64,000 bases of DNA, taken from NCBI RefSeq assembly GCF_000014345.1, contig NC_009879.1, forward strand, positions 511,501 through 575,500, read 5' to 3'. The stretch comes from Rickettsia canadensis str. McKiel. GTDB taxonomy: Bacteria > Pseudomonadota > Alphaproteobacteria > Rickettsiales > Rickettsiaceae. Below the pieces are notes generated by a model. It saw nothing but the letters and a program-made list of their open reading frames with translations, was not told where the DNA came from and made no database searches. Each line of letters begins with the position of its first letter. Position 1 is the stretch's first letter. Shown in pieces: positions 29,823-39,004 of this stretch. The translations under genes and the position numbers were made by a program.

Positions 29823-30620
29823 CTATAACAACTTTAATCTTATACTATTCTTATTTGGTGAAGCAATAAAACTAATTAAATTAATATTATCTTTAAAAAA
29901 GTTTGTATAATTTTGTAGTAAAAAGAACATCTTTTTAGAAATAGTGTAATTATGACGAAGATTTAGTGAATTTGACTCACCAATATTTTTTATTTCTCTC
30001 ATTAAAGCTAAAGGATTATCAAACTCAAGGCTAATATTTTCATAATCAACAATTACTTCGGCAAATCCTGTCTGTGAAAATAAAATCGGAACATGATCAA
30101 AATGAATAAAAGGAGAAATATGAGGAGAATGTGCAAAATTACTCATTATTTCTGCCTCTATCAAAACTTTACGTAAGTTTTTTAGACTATCACCACCGAC
30201 AAAATTACCGATAAAAATGCCCTCAGGTTTTAAAAATGTTCTAATATTAGATAGAAAACGTTGTACATCATTTATCCAGTGTAATCCTAATGAATAAACA
30301 ATTAAATCAAAAGAATTTGAAGGAAATTCTAAATCTTCATCATCAATTAATAACTTACGATCATGATTAAATGAATCAAGCAACAAAGGAGACATATCTA
30401 TTGCGGTAATATCGGCATTTCGATAAGTATCTTTTAGTAAACCTGTAAGATAACCGCACTTTGCAGATATTTCTAGAATATCAGAAAAATTGTTATTAAT
30501 CAGCTTTAACCTATCAATTAGGTCACCCTCTGCATATTTGATAAATAAGCTGTTACTTATTCCCTCTACTGCATTATTTCGGTGATTTTTTAGTTTTGAT
30601 CTGTTGAATATATAATTCTC
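29823..30620 (-). pseudogene. BioC/NDUFAF5-like SAM methyltransferase, start lost
   Basis: The frame is open for 265 codons but directly preceded by a TGA, and no usable ATG precedes the N-terminal NYIFNRSKLKNHRNNAVEGI, which resembles the start of NDUFAF5-type methyltransferases (ubiquinone or complex I related). The first ATG lies at 30395, beyond motif I. Motif I itself is degenerate (ILEISAKCGYLTGLL instead of LDLGCGTG). Downstream parts are well kept: LIVYSLGLHWINDVQRFL, NFVGGDSLKNLRKVLIEAE, SPHISPF and IKNIGESNSLN. Either a rare start codon is used or the gene is freshly inactivated. Confidence 0.65.
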
Positions 30621-30725
30621 TCAATTTATAAGTTTTCTTTCTTTTTCTATATTACTCGATTCCCTGGGAGCTTTATATAACTACTTATACACAATAATAC
30701 TAATATAAATTAAATAATATATGAA

Positions 30726-31364
30726 TCAAGCATTGAAATTATTTCTAATGATATCATTCTTATATTTCTTTCGATAATATATTTTATAATTCTCATTCTG
30801 CATATCATTAAACCACTGCTCTTGTTGTTTTTTAATATGATAATTTAAGGAATTAGATTTGCTATTACTAGTTTGGAAATTATCTTTACAAAATTTTAAA
30901 AAACCTGAAATTAACGTTTCTACTGCATTAGTCTCAGATTTTTTCTCAAGAAATTGCATAGAAAAATTAGCACGATTATTATGTTTTAAATAAAATTGTT
31001 TATATTTCTCATGAATTTTCTTTTCTTTTTTTATTTGTTGTTCTGAAAAAGATAATTTTTCTTCTAATAATTTATGAATTTTGGTACAATCACTCCAAGG
31101 TAATTTTATTATTACCTGCGCTTCTTGACATTCAAAATTTTCCTGAATATTGTTAAAATCAGCATTTGCTACTGTACTTACTAATATTAAAAAACATACT
31201 ATTAACTTAGGTTCTATGAACAAAAATTTTAAATAATCTATTTTAGCTCTTTTTAGCTGCAAATTATAAGATTTTTTTGAAATAGAAATAACTCTTCCTG
31301 TAAAAACCTTATTAATTTTTGCATAACAATATCTTAATATATAAATATTAAAATTTTTGTTCAT
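30726..31364 (-). CDS. Secreted protein of unknown function with an inverted-repeat insertion at its N-terminus
   Basis: A 212-residue frame. Residues about 49-68 (KLIVCFLILVSTVANADF) look like a signal peptide ending in an AnA-type cleavage site, but it is preceded by about 45 residues encoded by an element flanked by 26-base inverted repeats (31207-31373). The original start was probably just at the signal peptide. The mature part is Lys/Gln rich with predicted coiled coil (LLEEKLSFSEQQIKKEKKI) and three cysteines. Family unknown. It lies 20 bases beyond the lytic transglycosylase end. Confidence 0.5.
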   Translation of the reverse strand: MNKNFNIYILRYCYAKINKVFTGRVISISKKSYNLQLKRAKIDYLKFLFIEPKLIVCFLILVSTVANADFNNIQENFECQEAQVIIKLPWSDCTKIHKLLEEKLSFSEQQIKKEKKIHEKYKQFYLKHNNRANFSMQFLEKKSETNAVETLISGFLKFCKDNFQTSNSKSNSLNYHIKKQQEQWFNDMQNENYKIYYRKKYKNDIIRNNFNA

Positions 31365-31373
31365 AGAACCTAA
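31207..31373. repeat. 167-bp element with 26-bp perfect terminal inverted repeats
   Basis: The segment 31207-31232 is an exact inverted copy of 31348-31373 (core ggttctatgaacaaaaattt). The interior of about 115 bases is translated in frame by the overlapping gene. It does not show the gtcat...atgac ends of the other palindromic elements here, so it is a different family. Confidence 0.8.
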
Positions 31374-31384
31374 TATTCATAAAT

Positions 31385-32152
31385 TTAATTAATTTTAGCA
31401 GGAATCGGTATCATAATACTACTTCTGTATCTTTGATTGCTACTAAAAAGTGACTTTTTTTGAACTTTGTTATTATTTACCGAAATTTTGTTTTCTACAA
31501 CTACTTCATTATTCTTTAGATAACTATGTAAGGATGCTTTATAAAGTGCCATGTTACTTGCTATTTTAACTACATCTTGCTTATATTGAAACCCTAAAGA
31601 ATAATTGGCTGAGTGGTAATGTGCTATCGCTTTGTGCCAGCTACCTAGTTGGTCATATTTTGAACGCAAAAATTTTGCACCATAACGAATGTTATGATTT
31701 GGATCAAATGCCTGTTCAAGAGAATTAAAAGCCTCTAAATGATGTCTTAAGTTAATCTGCATGCATCCGACGTCAATACTCTCGTTCCCTTTTATAAGCT
31801 CTATTCTAACAAAACGTACAGCTTCTCTTTTATTGTTAAAATAATAGCCTTTCCCTCGGACATTTACTGTCCAAGGCCATACTACTCTAATTTTATGGGT
31901 TGTATGTTGTTTACCCGATTCTTTTAAAGCTATTGAATGTAGTGTATTAGATGGGATATTAAATTTTTTTTCAAAATAAGGAAAAAGCTTAGAGCATTTA
32001 AAAGATTCAGCTATTTCAGGATCAGCAATAGCCGGCTTAGAAAAGAAAATAAAGGAAAATAATAGAATTAGTATGATTATTGTGTCATGCACCCATTTTC
32101 TTACATTATTCCTCACCTCTCTTATGTCATCCCCGCGTAAGCCGGAATCCAA
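31385..32152 (-). CDS. Lytic transglycosylase (SLT-like) with palindromic-element N-terminus
   Basis: Secreted murein hydrolase of 255 residues. The catalytic domain shows HSIALKESGKQ with the catalytic Glu (about residue 78), VWPWTVNVRGKGYYF, SIDVGCMQINLRHH, FDPNHNIRYGAKFL and WHKAIAHYHSANY, a VirB1/SLT arrangement. A signal-type helix TIIILILLFSFIFFSKPAIA comes before it. The first residues, DSGLRGDDIRE, are encoded by the RPE at 32126-32217, so the present start lies inside a repeat. Wall remodelling or a secretion-linked role is possible. Confidence 0.85.
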   Translation of the reverse strand: MDSGLRGDDIREVRNNVRKWVHDTIIILILLFSFIFFSKPAIADPEIAESFKCSKLFPYFEKKFNIPSNTLHSIALKESGKQHTTHKIRVVWPWTVNVRGKGYYFNNKREAVRFVRIELIKGNESIDVGCMQINLRHHLEAFNSLEQAFDPNHNIRYGAKFLRSKYDQLGSWHKAIAHYHSANYSLGFQYKQDVVKIASNMALYKASLHSYLKNNEVVVENKISVNNNKVQKKSLFSSNQRYRSSIMIPIPAKIN

Positions 32153-32217
32153 AAAAAAAATAATATATTTTGCTTTGACGTTTTTGTTGGATCCTGTAGC
32201 CCCGCCACGGGGATGAC
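32126..32217. repeat. Rickettsia palindromic element overlapping a gene start
   Basis: Complete copy: gtcatccccgcgtaagccgg at one end and gccccgccacggggatgac at the other, with ggaatcc/ggatcc inner repeats. The minus-strand lytic transglycosylase starts inside it. Confidence 0.85.
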
Positions 32218-32299
32218 CTATTGTTTTTCCAAATCATACCGGCAACGCTAAAATAACTTAAATTAAGATAAATTAGCGTATCATAACTTATCTTATGAG

Positions 32300-33787
32300 A
32301 CAAGGAAAGTTATAATATTATTAGGTTAGATCGTTAATATCATAATTATTTTCAGCAATACCTAACATTTTAATATATTCATTTATAACTTCCGTAAAAT
32401 ATTTTGATATTGATTTATTTTGCTGAAAAAATATTTCATCTTACATCAATTTCTTTAAGCCATTGATATGTATGTCGTCATTATTTCTATAATAAATCAA
32501 TACAATCGTTTAGTAACGCCTGCAATATTGTTGCTTTTAATAGATCACTTTTAGTTGCCAGTAAATTTGGGGCAAGTATAACTCTAATATTTCCTTACCT
32601 TTTATAATAGCTTCATTCTTATTTTTTGCTTCTTGTGAAACTGTTCTAAGGATAATAAACCTTTCTCAATAAAATATGTGTTTTGAATTTTTGAAAACGG
32701 AAATATATAGAATTAGTAAAATAAAATATAAGATTTTGTGTAGAAATTATTAATTTTTTTTAAGAAAAAAATAAGCTATCATAACTCCTCTTATGAAATC
32801 AGACGAGTTATGATATTTAAGATGTAAAGACTTAATCTAAATTTGAACTAAAATCTTCAAAAATTGTTTCAGCTGCTACAAAGTCAATTTCTCTGTTAAC
32901 TACAAACCGGAGTAGGATTTACTTATTAATTGTATTAATACTTGCCTTAACCCACTCTACTAGAGCTAGCAGTATTCGAACTAGTAGAAGGTTGTTCACC
33001 TCATAAGGGTCGTTGCTTGATTAAATAAAGCGGTAAGTTGCTCAGGATTATTAAGGTCTATATATTTTGGCATTCCTGTAGGTGGAGTAAAATCATTATA
33101 AGAAATATTTGATTTTTCATCAAATTTGAATGTTCAGTAGGCTTATGCTATTCTAGCTAACTCCAAAAGCTCATCATCAACAAATTCTTGATGTTTTGCA
33201 GTTGCATATTGTGTACATTTGGATTATTTTATAATTACCTGGAATAGCATATAAACCGTATTCTCCTTGATTTGCTTCTTCTAATACGAGATTAAATATT
33301 TCTGATTTAATTTCATATTTTTTGTTGCCTATAAATTGTTCTCTAGAAGTTTCAGTATCCCTTGTGCTGTATCTTAATTTTTTAGTCTCTTTTTAAAACT
33401 ACAAAAATCTATAATTGATGTTTTAGCATGCTCTAATACGGCTTTTATAGCTTTTCATTGATTATTAGCTTTTTCATAGTGTTTTTTACATTGTCCTTAA
33501 CTTAGCATTTTATTTTTACATTGCTGCTCATCTTTAATAGCATTCTCAGCCTATTTAGCAAGTTGAGTATATGGTTCTAGGTCTCCTACTGCATTAAATA
33601 TGGATACATGTTTACCTAGATAATCTACTTTTATCATTATTTCAGATAGATCAAATTTTTGCACTAATTTCGGTAATGCAACAAAAAATTCATCATAATA
33701 TGGTTTTTCTAAATTCCATTCACTTGCATTTTGTTTGATTTCATTTATAGTGTCTTGACTAAAGTTATATAATGAATATTTATTCAT
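32300..33787 (-). pseudogene. Long decayed gene of unknown family
   Basis: The best-preserved part is the 5' end, a 78-codon open frame at 33551-33787 (MNKYSLYNFSQDTINEIKQN ... GDLEPYTQLAK). Downstream on the same strand follow fragments in other frames, such as KAIKAVLEHAKTSIIDFC, EFVDDELLELARIA and FTPPTGMPKYIDLNNPEQL, over about 1.4 kb. I recognise no domain. The many stops show it is dead; the short open 5' piece is probably not a functional protein. Confidence 0.5.
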
Positions 33788-33869
33788 AATTTGACCACTT
33801 TGTAATTATTGGTTTAATTTATATTTAAAAACCACAAAATGTGGTATTGTTTTAAAATGCTTTAAATAC

Positions 33870-33923
33870 TGATAATAAACATTTTTTGATAATTGACTGA
33901 ATAAATAAAAATGTTTATTATCA
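33870..33923. terminator. Hairpin between dead gene and rpmJ
   Basis: Two 17-base arms, 33870-33886 and 33907-33923 (gataataaacattttt and its inverse), are exact inverted repeats with a 20-base loop. All pairs but a few are A-T. It could end transcription on either strand or be an old repeat; placement 31 bases before rpmJ also allows a 5'-leader role. Confidence 0.45.
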
Positions 33924-33953
33924 ATTAAAATTAATATGTAATAAGTATATTTT

Positions 33954-34079
33954 ATGAAAGTCGTTAGCTCATTAAAATCATTAAAAAAACGTGATAAAGA
34001 TTGTCAGATCGTTAAAAGAAGAGGAAAAATTTTTGTGATAAATAAAAAGAAAAAAAGATTTAAAGCAAAACAAGGTTAA
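33954..34079 (+). CDS. rpmJ: Ribosomal protein L36 (bL36)
   Basis: A 41-residue, very basic protein. The start [20 protein letters not shown] and the following [20 protein letters not shown] match the alphaproteobacterial bL36 pattern. It is the longer, zinc-ligand-poor form with a single Cys. Lone rpmJ genes away from the spc operon are normal in this group. Confidence 0.93.
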   Translation: MKVVSSLKSLKKRDKDCQIVKRRGKIFVINKKKKRFKAKQG

Positions 34080-34194
34080 TACTATGTATATTTAAAATTT
34101 AAAGAGTTATTGTTGCATTTTATTATGGATTAGTGTACTCACCAATCAAAATAAAATCTAATTCCTAAAATATACACAATATAATAATAGCAAA

Positions 34195-34953
34195 ATGGCC
34201 GGTCACTCAAAGTTCAAAAATATTCAGTATCGTAAAGGTGCTCAAGATAAAAAAAGAGCAAAAATTTTCACTAAATTAATTCGTGAAATAGTTACTGCAG
34301 CTAAAACCGGTTCTTCTAATAACCCTGAAAATAATCCACGTCTTAGGAATGCTTTAACTGCTGCACGTAGTCAAAATCTCCCAAAAGAAAGAATCGACAA
34401 AGCTATTAATAGTGCTAATGATGCTTCTAATACTGAAAATTATATGGAAATTAGATATGAAGGTTACGCACCTAGCGGTATTGCTATAATAGTTGAAGCT
34501 TTAACCGATAATAAAAACCGTACTGCTGCTGAGGTACGCTCTAGTTTTACTAAATATGGTGGGAGTTTAGGTGAAACCGGTAGTGTTAATTATTTATTTA
34601 AACATTGCGGCGTTATTCAATATCTAAGTAATATAGTATCGAGTGAAAATATTTTAGAAGCGGTTATGGAAGTAGATGTAGACGATATTACATCTGATGA
34701 TACCATCCATACAATCTATACGGATATTGAAAATTTTTCTAAAGTTCTAGAATTTTTAACTGGCAAATATGGCATACCTGAAGACTCTTATATAGGCTGG
34801 ATTCCATTAAATACAATAATTATAGATGATAAGGAAAAAGCTGAAAAGTTACTAAAGCTTGTGGAAGTTTTAGAAGAAAGCGACGATGTGCAAAGAGTTT
34901 TCAGTAATTATGAGCTATCTGATGATGTTTACGCAATAATACAAGGAGCATAA
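34195..34953 (+). CDS. yebC: YebC/PmpR-family protein
   Basis: A 252-residue member of the YebC family. It starts with the hallmark [20 protein letters not shown] and has [32 protein letters not shown] and [16 protein letters not shown]. Members have been described as transcription regulators and, more recently, as helping ribosomes through proline stretches. Its last base overlaps the next start (TAATG), so it is co-translated with glmU. Confidence 0.95.
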   Translation: MAGHSKFKNIQYRKGAQDKKRAKIFTKLIREIVTAAKTGSSNNPENNPRLRNALTAARSQNLPKERIDKAINSANDASNTENYMEIRYEGYAPSGIAIIVEALTDNKNRTAAEVRSSFTKYGGSLGETGSVNYLFKHCGVIQYLSNIVSSENILEAVMEVDVDDITSDDTIHTIYTDIENFSKVLEFLTGKYGIPEDSYIGWIPLNTIIIDDKEKAEKLLKLVEVLEESDDVQRVFSNYELSDDVYAIIQGA

Positions 34954-35699
34954 TGACTTATAACAATGCAAATTATCAAATAATTATTTTAGCAGCCGGT
35001 AAAGGCACTAGAATGGAGTCCAGTTTACCGAAAGTAATGCATAAAGTCGGTGGAGTTCCAATGCTTGAAACGGTATTACAGAATTCGCTCGAAGTAACAA
35101 ATAATGTAGTTATAGTTTATTCAGAGGAACTTAAAAAATATTTAACGCCCTATGAGAATATGTGTCGCTTTGTACTGCAAAAAGAACCTAAAGGTACAGC
35201 TCATGCTACTTATGCAGCAATAGATTTAATTGATGAAAATAAAATAATATTAGTTTTATATGGTGATCATCCCCTTATTACTCCAAAACTTATGCATGAA
35301 TTAATAGCTTATTTAAACCTTACTAATTCTGCATTAGTGACTTTAAGTTTTGAGAGCAAAAATCCTACTTGGTATGGTAGAATAGTTACTGATAAAAACG
35401 GTGATTTTTTAGAAATAATCGAGTATAAAAATGCAAACGAAGAAGAGAAAAAAATAAAGCTTTGTAATTCGGGTATTATGGCTTTCAGTAGAGGCATTTT
35501 AAATCAATACTTACCTTTGTTTGCTACTAATACTACCGGTAATAAGGAAGTTTATTTAACTGAAATAGTAAAAGTATGTAAAAATCACGGTGAAAAAGTT
35601 TCATATTTATTATCTACTGATCATGATTTAATTGTTGGTGTTAATAATAAAAATGAGCTAGAGAAAGCCAATAATATTTTTTCTAAAAATAATTGTTAA
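34953..35699 (+). CDS. glmU: GlmU-type UDP-GlcNAc pyrophosphorylase domain only
   Basis: Nucleotidyltransferase of 248 residues. The signature IILAAGKGTRMESSLPKVMH is at the N-terminus; LQKEPKGTAHATYAA, VLYGDHPLITP, YGRIVTDKNGDFLEIIEYKN and LCNSGIMAF also match the uridylyltransferase half of GlmU. Full GlmU has about 450 residues with a left-handed beta-helix acetyltransferase half, which is missing here. It should make UDP-GlcNAc from GlcNAc-1-P, for wall and LPS precursors; the acetyl step must be elsewhere or absent. Confidence 0.88.
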   Translation: MTYNNANYQIIILAAGKGTRMESSLPKVMHKVGGVPMLETVLQNSLEVTNNVVIVYSEELKKYLTPYENMCRFVLQKEPKGTAHATYAAIDLIDENKIILVLYGDHPLITPKLMHELIAYLNLTNSALVTLSFESKNPTWYGRIVTDKNGDFLEIIEYKNANEEEKKIKLCNSGIMAFSRGILNQYLPLFATNTTGNKEVYLTEIVKVCKNHGEKVSYLLSTDHDLIVGVNNKNELEKANNIFSKNNC

Positions 35700-35722
35700 A
35701 AAAGTCTTAAAAAGTGTTCTAT

Positions 35723-35876
35723 GTCATTTCTGTGGAAGCAGGAAGCCAGCATTTGTTTTTGTGTCATCACGTGTGGGCTTGACCACAAGGATTTCGCATC
35801 ACATGCTGTGTCCTAAGATACCGCGATCAAGTCGCGTGTGATGTAATTGGATTTTCACTTTAGCGGGAATGATATA
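35723..35876. repeat. Composite palindromic element
   Basis: From gtcatttctgtggaagcagg to tttagcgggaatgatat, with an inner second unit (gtcatcacgtgtgggcttga ... gatcaagtcgcgtgtgatg). It is a nested pair of RPE-like units between glmU and tRNA-Ser. Confidence 0.7.
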
Positions 35877-35904
35877 GAAGCCATGCAACAACACCACAAA
35901 TCTT

Positions 35905-35992
35905 GGAGAGATGGCCGAGCGGTTTAAGGCGCATGCCTGGAAAGCGTGTTCACGACAACGTGTCGGGGGTTCGAATCCCCCTCTCTCCGCCA
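35905..35992 (+). tRNA. tRNA-Ser (anticodon GGA)
   Basis: Eighty-eight bases with encoded CCA and a long variable arm. The acceptor GGAGAGA pairs with TCTCTCC; the anticodon loop CTGGAAA gives GGA. Confidence 0.96.
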
Positions 35993-36054
35993 ACTCTAGA
36001 AAAAGTTTGTCACTTCTTGCAGTTTATCGAACGGAAACGCCAAGGAAGGAGTAA

Positions 36055-36300
36055 TCAAGGTGTCCGCCTCTCGAACTTAGGTTCATAAAATATAAAATTT
36101 AAACATTCTCTTTTTTTGTCCATTGTCCATTGTCCAACCTGTAAAGGTTTCATCACATTTGTCGTTACATGTATAAAATCTAAAAGCTTCTTAGAAAGCT
36201 TATCATTTATAACGTCATAACTACTCATTAATTGATTCAACTCATATTGACGATCTTTTAGCTCTGTTTTTATAATAAAAATAGTTGTATTATTATCCAT
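36055..36300 (-). CDS. Hypothetical 81-residue frame
   Basis: Open frame starting DNNTTIFIIKTELKDRQYEL, ending in FERRTP within a repeat-like region near 36055-36090. A tandem gtccattgtccattgtcc is included. No family is recognised, and the C-terminus appears to be repeat-derived. It could be a gene remnant. Confidence 0.3.
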   Translation of the reverse strand: MDNNTTIFIIKTELKDRQYELNQLMSSYDVINDKLSKKLLDFIHVTTNVMKPLQVGQWTMDKKRECLNFIFYEPKFERRTP

Positions 36301-36390
36301 TTCTCTATTATAGCTACAATTTTATCTAATATAACAGATAATCAACTAATCTATATAAGCTATGGTTATGATGTGTAATAAGTGGAAATA

Positions 36391-36889
36391 AACTAAATGA
36401 ATTATTTATTAAGTTAAAGAGTAGCAATTATAAATATTATGGTGACACTGGTTTTGATTTATTTTGTCCTATATGTACTCATAAAGATAACTTTAGTTGT
36501 TCATGTGATAATTGCAAGAAAGCTATAAAACTGCAAAAACAAACTAAAGAAAAAATAAAAGAAACCTTATTAAAGGTCTTGTAGTAATTAGTTCTTCAAG
36601 TCCTCTTGATACCTTTAAGTTTTATGAAAAACAAGAATTACAAATATATTCCATAGAAAAAATAGTATGGGAGCTTTTACCGTACATAAATATTAAGGCA
36701 AAGCAACAATATTTAGATGATGTAAAAAATCTTGTTAAAGGTGAGTGGTCTTTATCATGGACAAATGGTATTGCTGAGATGTGGCAACCAATTGCTAGCT
36801 ATAATAGGAATGATTATATTTCTGCAAAAAGAATAAATTACTCGCATGAAAGAAATATGTTTATTGGCAGTATTTTAAAGAAAAGCTAA
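36391..36889 (+). pseudogene. Zinc-ribbon-containing gene broken by a frameshift
   Basis: Two adjoining frames read as one protein. The first has a Cys cluster, FDLFCPICTHKDNFSCSCDNCKKA, likely a zinc ribbon, and runs to KEKIKETLLK. A frame change near 36570 continues VISSSSPLDTFKFYEKQELQ ... WELLPYINIKAKQQYLDDVKNL ... MWQPIASYNRNDYISAKRI. One frameshift is enough to join them, so inactivation is recent. The family is not recognised. The start is not visible. Confidence 0.45.
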
Positions 36890-37064
36890 TAAAGCAATTG
36901 CAGAAGATTTGATAATCTAATTTAGAATTAGGAGATGAATATTATGAAAATGTTATGTCGACTGAGTATAGTAAATGATTATAATAAATATTCTTTTTTT
37001 ATTTTTTATTAGTTATCTCTTTTACTTCTTTCCAAAGTTGCAATATAAACTCTACTGATTAACC

Positions 37065-37328
37065 TTACAGATTTGGTAGGTGATGCTTTTCGGTAAGCAT
37101 TTTTATTGCTTTCATACGCTTACTAAATTTTTCATTTGTTAGCTTAAGCGTTTCTTCTACGTCAAACCCTGAAAAATACATAGTAAAATTGTCGTATGGA
37201 ACATCGCCTATTTTCTTCCTATACTCTTTCCAGTGATTCGGCTCTTTTATCTCTTTGCACTCATTTATCACCTGCTCTAATTTTAATATTATATCATAAT
37301 CAGACCAATCAAAACCATGTAGCCCCAT
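37065..37328 (-). CDS. Hypothetical 87-residue protein
   Basis: Open frame starting MGLHGFDWSDYDIILKLEQV, acidic/aromatic in the first half and basic at the end (KFSKRMKAIKMLTEKHHLPN). No membrane segment, no known motif. It stands alone among decayed sequence, so it may be the remainder of a longer gene. Confidence 0.4.
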   Translation of the reverse strand: MGLHGFDWSDYDIILKLEQVINECKEIKEPNHWKEYRKKIGDVPYDNFTMYFSGFDVEETLKLTNEKFSKRMKAIKMLTEKHHLPNL

Positions 37329-37424
37329 GCATCTTTTTCAAGCAGAATTTTGTATAGGAAAAAATTGATAAAATTATATTGGAATAATCAGGTTTAAAAT
37401 AATTAAACGTAAAAGTTGGAATAA

Positions 37425-37605
37425 TGGGGAGTAAAAGTTATAGAAAATTTTTCTAAAGATTTATAAAAAGAATTACCTGAAATGAAAGGATTATATTATC
37501 AAAATATTTCTTATATGAGGCAATTTGTTGAAGAATATCAAGAACAGTAAAGCCTCCAACAGGCTGTTGGAGCAATTTCTTGGGGACATAATATAAACAC
37601 ATGAA
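37425..37605 (+). pseudogene. Fragment of a DUF1016/YhcG-type PDDEXK nuclease
   Basis: The translation runs LIENFSKDL-stop-KELPEMKGLYYQNISYMRQF, then VEEYQEQ-stop-SLQQAVGAISWGHNIN. This is the N-terminal DUF1016 signature (LskDL..efP.mkG.s..NL.yMr.F...y ... qqava.l.WgHn). Two stops and no nuclease domain afterwards show that it is dead. The family is often linked to mobile elements and restriction systems. Confidence 0.65.
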
Positions 37606-37893
37606 AAGCACAACATTAGTTTAGCAACTCTCAGTAATATCACAAATATTTTACCTTTGATGACTTAACTTGAGCCTTCTAGTTTAGAAGAATAAATAGT
37701 ACGTTTTAAGAATTTTATATATGATATATATGTCAACGTTATTGTGGTTTTGCAGCAGATGAATATGATGAGGCGTTGCAGCAAGATGGTTTATATGAAG
37801 CTGATAATTATCGTGAAGAAGTTAAACTTGTTCAAGTGAGTGATTATAAAGCCGAAAGAATTATTTTTGAGTTTAGTACTTAAATATACACTA
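37606..37893 (+). pseudogene. Tail of an unidentified gene
   Basis: From about 37730 a frame reads CQRYCGFAADEYDEALQQDG followed by LYEADNYREEVKLVQVSDYK and ends IIFEFST at 37882. Acidic, protein-like, without an upstream start in frame. Family unknown. The 120 bases before it contain nothing recognisable. Confidence 0.3.
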
Positions 37894-38931
37894 CTACAAC
37901 TTTATCTCGGCTTTTGTTAGGTCTTTTAAAGTACGCGATCCAGTGCATAGCATGGTAATCTTAAGCTGCTTAATTATTAATTGTATCTCTTCGGACACTA
38001 AGTATTCCGAATTATCTACCGCTTTTAATAATTGACCGGCAAGTCCAAAAATATTAGCTCCCATACGAATTGCTTTTGCACCGTCAATACCCGATTTTAA
38101 TCCACCGCTAGCAATAATTGAAACATTTTTTGAAATTTCCCGTACCATCTTAAGAGAATCTAAAGTCGGGATTCCCCAGTTAATAAAGCTACTAGCAATA
38201 CGGTTCTGTAATGAATTTTTAGCACGATAAGCCTCAACTTGACTCCAGGACGTTCCTCCGCTCCCTGCAATGTCAAGAGTTTTAACTCCTACATCAATAA
38301 GGCTTTTAGCAACTTGTTTAGATAAACCGTATCCTACTTCTTTAACAATTACAGGGACAGAGAGGTAATTAATCACTTCTCTTATCTTAGGTAAAAGATT
38401 TGCCCAATTTCTATTACCTTCTGGCTGAGTTAGCTCCTGCAATACGTTCAGATGCAGGATTAAGGCATCGGCTTTGGTCGCATCAACTAAATACTGACAT
38501 TCTTTCGGTGTTACTCCATAATTAAGCTGTACTGCTCCGATATTGGCTAATAAAAGGATATCAGGAGCAATATGCCTTACTGCAAATGTCTTGATCGTAT
38601 CTGCTGCTGCTAACAGAACCCTCATAGAACCGAGTCCCATAGCAATACCGGCTTTTTGGGCTGCTTCTGCAAGTCGATAGTTAATATCTCTAGCTCTAGC
38701 CGTGCCTCCAGTCATACTAGAAATGAGAATAGGTGCTTGTAAAGCTTTTCCGAGGAAAGTAGTAGTCGTATCTATATTATCGTAGTTAATTTCCGGTAAT
38801 GCGTTGTGAATAAATTGAATAGATTCAAAACCGCTTTTAAGTGTAGATTCAATGTTTTTTGTAAGATTAATTTCAATATGCTCTTGTTTTCTTTCTATGT
38901 CTAAATCCTGATTTTTTAGCATTTTACTCAC
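37894..38931 (-). CDS. fni: Isopentenyl-diphosphate delta-isomerase, type 2
   Basis: FMN- and NADPH-dependent isomerase of 345 residues that interconverts IPP and DMAPP. Family segments are [102 protein letters not shown] and [20 protein letters not shown]. No isoprenoid precursor pathway is in this window, which fits import of host IPP or DMAPP followed by isomerisation here and chain extension by IspB. Confidence 0.95.
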   Translation of the reverse strand: MSKMLKNQDLDIERKQEHIEINLTKNIESTLKSGFESIQFIHNALPEINYDNIDTTTTFLGKALQAPILISSMTGGTARARDINYRLAEAAQKAGIAMGLGSMRVLLAAADTIKTFAVRHIAPDILLLANIGAVQLNYGVTPKECQYLVDATKADALILHLNVLQELTQPEGNRNWANLLPKIREVINYLSVPVIVKEVGYGLSKQVAKSLIDVGVKTLDIAGSGGTSWSQVEAYRAKNSLQNRIASSFINWGIPTLDSLKMVREISKNVSIIASGGLKSGIDGAKAIRMGANIFGLAGQLLKAVDNSEYLVSEEIQLIIKQLKITMLCTGSRTLKDLTKAEIKL

Positions 38932-39004
38932 TAATTCTTTTTTATATTTAATCTATATTAATATATCTAGTTTTGCAAAATATATTTGATATTACCTAAA
39001 AAAA

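Noticed and set aside
32126..35876. Palindromic repeats considered as a CRISPR array
   Set aside because: They are dispersed, of differing length and palindromic, without regular spacers; they match the RPE pattern. No cas genes occur in the window.
35799..36088. Frames on both strands around tRNA-Ser(GGA), such as ERWPSGLRRMPGKRV
   Set aside because: These are translations of the tRNA gene and the adjacent palindromic repeat, a well-known false protein.
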